The notes beneath the pieces are model-generated. The model saw nothing but the letters and a program-made list of their open reading frames with translations. It had not been told where the DNA came from and did not search any database. This document shows positions 55,317 through 64,000 of a DNA stretch of 64,000 nt, piece after piece. The translations under genes and the position numbers were made by a program. The first letter of the stretch is position 1; each line of letters opens with the position of its first letter. The DNA is from Salminus brasiliensis (taxonomy: Eukaryota; Chordata; Actinopteri; Characiformes; Bryconidae): the NCBI RefSeq assembly GCF_030463535.1, contig NC_132881.1, positions 42,049,208 to 42,113,207 of the forward strand. The letters are read 5' to 3'.

Positions 55317-58300
55317 TTACTGCATGAGGACGTGTGGTTCAATGTTGAATAGTAGATCATCATTGCCACGATGAACTTCCAGTAGAAGGGCTGTGTCCTC
55401 TTGAAGTGCAAGCTGTAAATCTTCAGTGCTGAACAGTGGACGGCCATTCAGCTTTACAATGACATCACCGGTTTCAAGCCCACCCCTGAGCAAAACAACA
55501 GACAGGAATGAAATAAGGGTGAATGAACATTTAAAAAATAAATATCGTCTTTAATGGCAAATGGCTGATGCTTCGCGGAAGGACGTACTTTTGTGCAGGA
55601 GAATCCGGAACAACGTCGTACACTAGGATTCCACTGCTGATATCAGGGAAATCTGGATTGTGCTGTTTTAGCTCCTCAACCAGGCTAAAGAAATATAAAA
55701 CAGAAGATAACAGAACAAAATTAATCTAGAACGCTCACCTACATCTCAGTGGTGGGGCAATATAATTACCTGTATTTGTTTAATAATTGTAGAGCTTTAT
55801 TTTAACCATATATTTCAATTATTTATCACTTTTGTCCTCTCAAAGTGTGACAAATATAGTCTAAGGAAATAACATGACTTACATTGTCTTACGTGAACTT
55901 AATGTCTTACATTGTGACCAAGATCTACAATACACAATCAAAGCAGGCTTTTACAACAATTTACAAACTCTGAATACTAGTATTAAAGTTTCTGAAGCGG
56001 TACACAAACACACATCTGTCTCAATCTGTCACCCTGAAAGTATTAACCATATTTTTTTATGTGGTTGTAACTGCACTTCTAATGACATACAGTAGGTTGA
56101 AAAAATGTATTAGTGAATACCAGTGATAGCGCAAATGGACTGAAATCAGCCGTGAACATATTAAATTATTTCTGTTTGATGCTATCAGACCTAGCATAAG
56201 GCAGGTAGAGTACTGTTTAATACTTGAATAATGATGACTGAACCAGCCTGTCTGAACGTTCATCATGCCTATTGTGTCTTCTTAGTATACCAAATTTGTA
56301 CATAAAGATTTTTTAACTAAATCCATTTAAATGTTGCATTAAATAATGTTGTGAAAAGCTTTATTTTAAGCGCATGTGCATACTGCAGTGCCATTCCCAC
56401 CATCATCATCTTCAGGCAGTTTTCATTTAATCAGATCATTTGAGTCAACGTGTGGAAATTGGTGCAGTGAGTTCTGACTCTATGTTGAGGTAACATGAAT
56501 GCCTGTCATAAACCTACGATTAATTCAACTAAAGCAGCTGTAAGTTATTTATTAAATATTTTTGTCTTTTTTCTTTTTCTGATTCAATATATTGTAGTTA
56601 AAATAATTTTATTATATTAAAAAGACTTGAATGAATGAATATCAAAAATGTATCTTAGCCTGTGCGGTAATGTGTTCTAGACGGATCCTCAAAAAAAATT
56701 CTGCTTCAGGTATATGTACTCATACAAACCGTTCTTGTACCTTATTATATCAACCTGACAAATGCACAGTATGTAAGTGTAAAATTTCACTTACTCCTCG
56801 GTGAGAGTCATCATTCTGATGCCAATGTACCTTTTCTTTGGGGCTGTGACATCTGGAAAAAATGTGATTCATTATATTGAATAATAAATATTACCAAATA
56901 TAGAAGTTAATATTAGCTATGTTTGCAGACCATGACTGTGTCTAGGATATCTACTGACAAAAATACATACATATACACAGTATTGCAGCAAACTGTATAT
57001 GGCTGGGGATGACAACCCCACAAAAAAAGGGTCCATTTCATTAGTAGAAGGCAGGTTTGCACTCACTAACTACAAATATCTCCCAGAAAAGCACTGCTAA
57101 TAGAATGGGGGTACGCCAGAGCAGCCCTGCTTGTGTATACATTTAGCTACTGTAATTAGAATAGGACTCTCTGGAGCAGATAAACATGAACCTGTTGGCA
57201 CCATGCCTGATGTCAGGTGTGGTGACATCAGCCTCTGAAAATGGGTGAGAAAACAAACAGGCCTGTGCTAGCACTGAGTTTAGCTAAGTAGTTCAGTCAT
57301 TCCAAATAAAAGGGAGAGCAAGCAAACCTGGATGATCCAGTTTTCTCATCCAAAATTTCACACCTTCCATTGGGGTTAACCAATTGTTAAGCTACGCTAA
57401 GCTATGTGCTGTGGATCAGGAGCGATCAGGACATGTTAGATATAAGCAGTTACTCCTAAGACTATTCATTCAACTTCATGCATTTAGTATCTCTGCAGTT
57501 AGCCAGAATAGCAGCTTAGCTGTACTCAGTGTGTACTCTGTGGATCTGTAGCTGAGCTAGCTAAGCAAAGATAAACTGCACTCTCTGAGAGGCTTGGTGT
57601 AGAAGGAGGTGGTATGGGTCAAACCAAGGGATCGGGCAGGTCTAGTTCAACCTCTGACCTCTGCAGACTTAAATTGCACTTGTGACAACATGCTGGACAA
57701 TTTTGGCTTCATTTCTGTAGAACAGACAGGAAAGGAACCATGGTGTCCATGTTTTCTGCAGTCTTTGATGTAAAGCCACAGAAGCCTGTGTTATACCATG
57801 TTTTAACGCTGATTCTGTGTGATATATGTTTCTACATTTGGTTAAAATAGTCTCACAGAAGTCCCTGGTCAAATAAACATTAGATCAGAATAAAATGAGC
57901 ATTAAATAGGTAGTATAATCTGAGCTGTCTCACCTGAGTCAGATACCACAGGGTGAGACTGCATGTACTGCATCCTGACTACTCTGTGTTTAACTGAAAT
58001 CAAAGTAAACAAACAAACATGTAAACAACAACCCTTTGTAGTAAACCTTCAGGAAGTGCATAATTATTATGAAGGACTGTAGCTGGTTCAGACTGCCTTG
58101 TCTCGCTGACTCAGTGTTACCTGAATTCTGTGTGATTTAATGGAGTAAATGTGCAGCCTAAGAAATCCAGACTATTCAGCATCCCGTGTGATTCTAACTT
58201 TGCTTACCTTTGTTATGCTTGTCATGAAACTCATCCAGAAATCGGCTGATGCGGTCCGACGGTATAGCAAAGGAGATCCCAGCGGTCACTTTCAGTGTGT

Positions 58301-61300
58301 TTATCCCAATCACCTCACCATCCTGAGTCAAGACAGGGCCAAATGTCATGGAGTATGTCATGGTAGGACCTATGAGCATGCAAACTGATTTCTGATCAGA
58401 TCAGTACTCACAAGGTTAACGAGTGGTCCACCTGAGTTTCCATACTGCTCAGTAGTGTTAGTGTTAGTTTAGCGGAGGAGATGGAGGGAGAAAGAGAGAG
58501 AGAGTCATACATTTTAGCATACCACAGAAAGTGTGCCTCCTACATATACATCTACAACTTCATACATATTCCACATACCTACATTCTAAGGACAAAAGTA
58601 TTGGGACATCTGCTTTTTTGTAGATTATGGAGCACTGCTGTGTGGATTTAATGGCCAGGATGTTGGATGATTACCACCCCACCTCATCCCCAACTCATCC
58701 TAAAAGTATTGGATAGAGCACCATCTATGATTTCGGAGAGCACAGTTCCACTCCTCCACAGCTCAATGCTGGGCAGCCTTATACCCCTCTAGCCCACACC
58801 TGGCATTAGGCAGCATTGTGCCTATATGTTCATGGTTATCTTCTCCAGAGAGCCTTATTCTATTGGCAGTCCTTCTCTATAGGCACCAAACTGCTGTGTG
58901 TGTGTACAGCAATGGGTGCAACTTAAATGAGCTAAATACATTCATTATAAGAGGTGTCCACAAACAATTGGACATGTTTGTTGTAACTCATTCTGCCCCA
59001 TATTGCCATGGCAATATTCATGTCCATGATGAGTGTATGAGAATGTATGTCTATAACCGTATATTACAAATACAGTCACAGTACTATTCATGGGGTCAAC
59101 TGAGGCAAACAGGACTGTAATGGTCGGAGTCTCACATTGATGATGGCGTCTGTCTGGATGTAGTCCATGTCTGAGTCTTGAATGCCAAGCTCTTTGCCAT
59201 CTCTCTGCGCTGTGCTGACGATGCCCGTGGTCACAGTGTTCTGCAGTGCAAACGGGCTGCCGATGGCAACCACAAACTCGCCTGGACGCAGGTCAGCGGA
59301 GCGACCCATAGAGAGCACTGGCAGCTTTTTCTGAAACACAGAAGAGACAGCGAAGAGTGTTTTAAACAGACAACAGGGTGTCAAGAACAGAGATTAAGCC
59401 TAAGCCTAGACTAATATACATTTGGGAGGGTGAACCATGATTGGCATTGCAATTTAGTCCAAGTCTAGACTTAGTTAATTTCCCTATAAACCTGCACAGG
59501 CCTAGACATCAATTCCTGCCTCTCATAAATACATGTATATTAGTTTCATGGTAGTTGCAGATTAACTTATAGTGATTACTAAACAATCTTATTAAAAAAT
59601 CTTTAATAACTGAATAACAAGTGTCGGGTTGAAGGGGATAAACCTGTGTATGTATCCCATCCTGTGTAACACTGACAATATATAGAGTGGCTTTGTCCCA
59701 ATAAAAACTCCAGAAATCTGCCTTCAGAGTAATTGGGCCAGTTTGGGCAGTGGTGGATAAGGTGCTTGCCATGGTGGTTGATATGTTTTTTCAAGTGGTT
59801 GCTAAGTTGTTGCTAAGTGGGTGCTATAGTGTTGCTAAAGAGTGTTTCTGGGTGACTGCCTGTTATGGTACTTGGTATGTTGGTTGCTAAGGTGTTTTTA
59901 GGTGATTGGTATGGTATTTCAGGTGGTGGCTTTGGTGCCTAAGGTCTGGCTAAATTGGGGTCATGGTGTTGCTAAGGTGGCTTTTGGTGGTTGCCATGTT
60001 CTTTCAGATGGTACACCTGGTCATTTCTGTGAGGGCTGGCATAATATGAAACCAACCAAGTGCTTTCTGTGCTGTCCCAGGCGGTTGCTATAAAGTTGCC
60101 AAGTGGTTGCTGTGGTACCCTATGTGGTTGGTTGGGTGTCACTAGTGTATATGTATTATTGTGATAAACCCCATTTATTCCTATGGGAAATTTTTTTTTA
60201 TGGAATGCTTATGTGTCCGATCAAAAAGCAGAGGTAGTTTAGTTTGTAACGACAATTAAAGTCTATCCAACAGTAAAATCTACACAAACATCATTGATGA
60301 ATTATTGTAACGAAGGTAAAGAGAATATTAAAGGGCAAAAATAGTATTTTAATCTACTTCTCAACAGAAGGAAAATCTAGCAAATTCTGCAGACAGAGCA
60401 GTCTATGAGGCCTCCTGACACTCCTAAGTGAGAACACTGTCATGCCTTTTCTCGTTCCAGACTTCCAAAGGATTGCACTCTGTTCCATCTCTGATAAACT
60501 AAACACTCAGCTCCGTCCGCGGTTCTTGGGCGAGTTGCTCTCAGGCGTTTATGCACACACATAATGAGTCCCATATGCAACAGGAAACAAAATCAGTCGC
60601 TGTAAACTCTAACACCACAACGTCTCTGGAATTCCCACACAAGCAGCAGTATGTAGGTCAACAAGAGGAGACAGCAAGCAGCCATTAATGCGTCCAAGTG
60701 GTCCAGACACGGTCGGGAGCGGGATATAAACCAGCTCCCAGATTACAAGAGAGCCTCCAGTGCTATAAAAGCAAGACCTGTAATCAGAGGTGATGACCAT
60801 AGGAGTAATGTATAGGCCACTGGGATTTACTGATAGCAAATGTGGAAAGCTTATGAAAAGCTGTAAATGCCTCGACAGGAATGGACCAATCATTGCCAGG
60901 AAAAATTTACAGCATCTAAAAATATGCCCTTGTTAGGAAGTATTGACACACATTTCTGGTAACATTCATTTTTAGGCTTTGTTCCCACGGCACAGCAAAT
61001 CAGCATTATCAGGCCAACAATTTTGACTCAGTTAAGTTCAGTCAAAGGATCTCCTCACATATTGCTACTTCTGCATCTCAGTTTGGTCAACAATATATAC
61101 TGAGTTGAGCCTTAAAAACATTAGTAAATTTGCTGCAGCTGAAACTTATTAAATACTGTGTAAGATGATTAATCTGTAGCTCCTCCCCCTCAATCTGTTT
61201 ACTGTTTACTCCCATCTGCAGGTAAGAATGTCCCCTATTACATGACATCCCCAAACTGGGAGGCTTTTGACAATGGAGCACTGAGCTCTTGCTGAGACTT

Positions 61301-62168
61301 GAACTCATGATCTTGTCACACTTGATGAGTGGCAATTAGACTGTAGGGCCACCCTAGAGCTGTGAAATCACACTACATACAAACATTGTTCCTCCTACCT
61401 TTGGGTTGACTTTGATGGTGGCGATGTCGGATTTCTTGTCAATGTCTCTGATGGTGGCCTCAAAGGTTTGACCATTGTGTAGCTGCACACGTAGCTGCTG
61501 ACGGCCGGTCACTGTAGCACTGCTTGTCACCACATGAGCATTGGTCACGATCAGACCAGATTCTGTTGTGATGAACCCTGAACCACTGGACAGCGGCACA
61601 TGGCGACCAAATAGAGGATGGCTAGACACAAAGATTGGGAAACTCCATTAAAATGAACACAAATCATATTAGTGTTATTATATTATGACATCTTGGTTAG
61701 TTTAGATGACTGACCGCTTCCTAATATATCAAATTGGCTGTCAGCATCATATTTTACACAGCCTTCCTCTACAGCTGTAATCACATCTAAACATATAGCA
61801 CTCAGAGGGTGCTTCAGTTTATTGTGTGTGCCTAAGCAACCGTCATACTGTGAAATAAACACACAGTGTGATAAACTTGGCAATGGGACAGTCATCCCAA
61901 CATTCTGCTGGTGTTGTTCTCGCTTGAGCCTTCTTTTCACATAGGAAGGATTGTGGACAAAATACTCGCAGCTTTGCTCAAGCAGCAGGACTGCCAAGCT
62001 CTAATGAGAAGCAATGTTTAGTCCGACATCATCACCAAAACAACATCGTCCACAGACGCTGTGTTTACCTGACAAAGAGCTCGATATGGACCACAGCAGG
62101 GGCGATCTTTTCCACCACATCAGCGATGAAGTTAAACTTGTACCTAGGGCTGTTGGGGTGTGGGGAAT
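55317..62168 (-). CDS. htra3: HTRA3-type secreted serine protease, protease and PDZ exons (5' exon outside)
   Basis: Complement join 55317..55485, 55589..55684, 56795..56852, (57934..57993 optional), 58208..58322, 58412..58444, 59136..59330, 61399..61621, 62069..62168 (start of this exon uncertain: 62168 or 62173). The triad is intact: His in TNAHVV, Asp in KKSDIATIK, Ser in GNSGGPL. The PDZ part contains [22 protein letters not shown] and RGNDDLLF. HtrA1/3/4 are secreted trypsin-like proteases with IGFBP and Kazal modules in front. [20 protein letters not shown] and GNDDLLF fit HTRA3 better than HTRA1 or HTRA4. The IGFBP/Kazal exon is not in the remaining 1.8 kb and should lie past the right edge. 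HTRA3 cleaves matrix proteins and dampens TGF-beta signalling in mammals. A 60-nt extra exon is discussed separately. Confidence 0.9.
57934..57993 (-). other. Candidate 60-nt cassette exon of HTRA3
   Basis: Preceded by ATTTCAG and followed by GTGAG on the minus strand; phase 1 at both ends. It would add 20 residues (starting [10 protein letters not shown]) between the protease and PDZ parts. The frame is kept with or without it. Not known to me from other HTRA proteins. Confidence 0.45.
58586..58976. mobile_element. MITE (GGACAAAAGTATTGGGAC family) in an HTRA3 intron
   Basis: Runs from AGGACAAAAGTATTGGGACA to the inverted TGTCCACAAACAATTGGACA. It is longer and fuller than the copy at 44463. 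Confidence 0.85.
59745..60150. repeat. GGTTGCTAAGGTGTT-type degenerate minisatellite in an HTRA3 intron
   Basis: Imperfect 20-bp-scale units rich in GGTTGCTA and GGTGTTGCTA. Same motif family as 42825-42975. Confidence 0.8.
60160..61075. other. HTRA3 intron, nothing recognised
   Basis: No exon or clear repeat; the 94-residue minus-strand frame at 60609-60893 has no domain. Confidence 0.4.
61076..61362. mobile_element. Long-TIR element with tRNA-like core (copy 3, partial)
   Basis: Left terminal repeat (TCAGTTTGGTCAACAATATA, GCTGCAGCTGAAACTTATTA) plus the core. The reverse strand reads CTAGGGTGGCCCTACAGTCTAATTG then GAGTTCAAGTCTC. The right terminal repeat is missing. Confidence 0.6.
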
Positions 62169-62429
62169 CTATACTAGCAGAAAGAATTGCTCATGTTAAT
62201 AACACACACCATGTAGGAAAAAAGACAGCAGTGCTAGGCATGCAAATTGACGGTTCCCTAAAATGCATATTCTCCTAATCGCCTGAATAACTGAGCAGTA
62301 GTGTCAGGAGGCTTTCTCTAATGTAAGTGACACAAAGCCTGCTGTTTTTCCTGCCTTAAGGAAACTAGATTGGTTCTGGATGTTTGTGAGTTATTAAACT
62401 TTAACAGTTAATCTACTAACCTATTATGC

Positions 62430-62760
62430 AGTATCCACTGAATTATTCAGAATCAATGATGAATTATTCTACTACTATGAATGATTTAGTGTCAATTATA
62501 AATTATTTAGTATCCACTATAAATTACTTAGTATCAGTGATGAATTATTCAGTTTCCACTATGAATTATTCAGTATCTATTATGCATTATTTAGTATCTA
62601 CTATGAATTATTCAGTATCTATTATGAATTATTTAGTATCAAACAATAAAACGTTCATATAATTGACGATTTATTCTACTATGAGTCACCCAGTGTGAAT
62701 TATAAATTATTCAGTATCCACTATGAATCATTCAGTATCCACTATGAATTATATATTATC
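62430..62760. repeat. 21-bp minisatellite (ATTATTCAGTATCTACTATGA)
   Basis: About 15 imperfect units alternating CAGTATC and TAGTATC. It gives a spurious 7-residue repeating frame (MNYSVSI). Confidence 0.9.
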
Positions 62761-63544
62761 TACCATATATTATCTACCATCACCTGGGCCAGAAGAGGAC
62801 CAACACTTCACATGCATTCTTATAGATATTGATAGACGTGTTAGTTGTTGTTGTTATTGTTGGGACTTTTGGCTTTTCTGGTGAGCAGTTGAGCATGTAT
62901 GGAAATGTATGGAAACCAATATTAGGGTTCCTTTAAATTGTAATACAGAGTTGGAGGTGAAAATAAAAACATAATCAGATAAAATATTTATAATAACTGC
63001 ATTTCAGTTTCCTGCATAAACTACACATGTATGACTAGGACATCTGGGCCTCCATTCTCTCTTGTCTCTTGGATTTTGCAACTCCATGGCCAAGCCACAC
63101 TCTATTGTAGTCTGACGGGCAAACTAGCAAGATCACAGTAAGACTATCTGGGCTATAATTTCAACCACAAAGAAATTAGCATATCCTGTTCTCAGTTCCT
63201 CTTTTCTTCCATTGAGTGCCGACTTCTGAACATCTCCTCTTCTGCAAAATTTTGGCCAGCAGCGCTAAAGTCTGGTGTATGTTTAGTGCTAAATGTCATT
63301 CCAGAAAATGTTATGTTCAGGAAGTGTCAAGTCCACAAAGCTTCTCACTAGATGTCAAAGTCAAAGGCCACACATGAGCTGTAATTCCAGTCAACACCCC
63401 GGGTAGACCTGACTGCAGACTCCTCCTAGAGAGAGGTCCTGCATGCTAAAGCAGGTGTGTAGGGGATGGCAGTTAGAGACACAGGAAGGTAATAGAGAGT
63501 GCTATAATAAGGGATGTTAAACATTCCAGGGCGGATGCTGAATA
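62761..63544. other. No gene supported
   Basis: No HTRA3 exon (IGFBP or Kazal cysteine pattern) and no other gene was found. Confidence 0.4.
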
Positions 63545-63705
63545 TAATTCACAGCTTAAAAAGCCTATGGTTCGACAGCGGGCTGAAAGCGGGCTTCTAT
63601 TTCCAAAGAATAGCCCCACCAGCTTGAACAGAAGTCCCTGTGGTTACTGAGTAATACACCTTAGTGTGTAATAAGCCATAAACTGGGTTGGAAAGGGTTG
63701 ATGGA
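63545..63705. repeat. Dispersed repeat (TTAACCCCTTAATG family)
   Basis: Contains AATAGCCCCACCAGCTTGAA and AATACACCTTAGTGTGTAAT as in 49806-50095. Confidence 0.7.
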
Positions 63706-63725
63706 ACGCTAATGTTGATGTGCTA

Positions 63726-64000
63726 ATGACTATGTGTCCAAATGTTTGTGGACACCCCCTGCATCTATTGCTGACACAGGTGTTCAGATGCATACACAGC
63801 TTGTCTAGTTCCTGTAGAGAAGTACTGTCAATAGAACAGGACAGTGTGGCTCCATGCCCAAGGCCAGGTGTGGGCTAGAGGGGTAGAAAGCCCCCCAGCA
63901 TTGAGCTGTGGAGCAGTGGAACTCTGTGTTCTCCTTAATTATGATGGACCTCCATACAGTACTTTTAGGATGTGCTGGGGAGATGGAGATGAGATGGGGA
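63726..64000. mobile_element. MITE (GGACAAAAGTATTGGGAC family), cut by the window edge
   Basis: Reverse orientation: TGTCCAAATGTTTGTGGACACC, then ACAGCTTGTCTAGTTCCTGTAG and GGCCAGGTGTGGGCTAGAGG. It runs off the right end. Confidence 0.8.

Noticed and set aside
62430-62760. CRISPR-like regular array
   Set aside because: Repeats are 21-bp direct tandem units without spacers, in a vertebrate intergenic region; an ordinary minisatellite.

Overview
The window is nuclear DNA of a ray-finned fish. It carries intron-bearing genes with vertebrate splice signals, fish-type GIMAP (AIG1) GTPases, an immunoglobulin-superfamily receptor, an HtrA-family protease, and a dense load of Tc1/mariner remnants, MITEs, SINEs and solo LTRs typical of teleosts. 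The repeat families suggest an otophysan (characin or catfish-like) fish, but that is only an impression. Exon joins were built by hand from splice signals, phase and protein continuity; no alignment or transcript was available.

Layout. (1) 1-6.6 kb: two divergent GIMAP GTPase genes. One is on the minus strand with two G domains (949-2238). The other is on the plus strand, two coding exons, with one G domain and a C-terminal CaaX-like box (5106-6409). Between them lies a Tc1-type transposon split by a solo LTR. (2) 6.6-12.1 kb: repeats only. (3) 12.1-25.5 kb: a tandem duplication of a 6-7 kb unit. Each unit holds a decayed zinc-finger repeat gene, a 5S rRNA/tRNA-like SINE, a dead GIMAP fragment, and a minus-strand gene for a small secreted protein of WxxW domains. 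The left copy has two domains and has lost its promoter and first exon; the right copy has three domains and keeps a TATA box. (4) 25.5-33.8 kb: transposon remnants, an L1-type ORF1 relic and unrecognised open frames.

(5) 33.9-52.4 kb: a complete plus-strand CD22/Siglec-like receptor gene. I could join 15 coding exons in frame (580 codons): signal peptide, V-set, two C2-type Ig domains, a transmembrane helix and a tyrosine-rich tail. A block of three tail exons is tandemly duplicated without breaking the frame. Intron 2 contains a 1.4 kb TATACACAC-type satellite. (6) 55.3-62.2 kb: the protease and PDZ exons of an HTRA3-type serine protease on the minus strand; its first exon lies beyond the right edge. 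An extra 60-nt symmetric exon sits between the protease and PDZ parts. (7) 62.2-64 kb: a 21-bp minisatellite and a MITE.

Functionally, GIMAPs and a Siglec-like receptor suit a lymphoid or immune context. The WxxW genes look like fast-evolving secreted (mucosal or matrix-type) proteins. HTRA3 is a secreted matrix protease. Nothing shows that these genes act in one pathway; what they share is recent local duplication driven or scarred by repeats.
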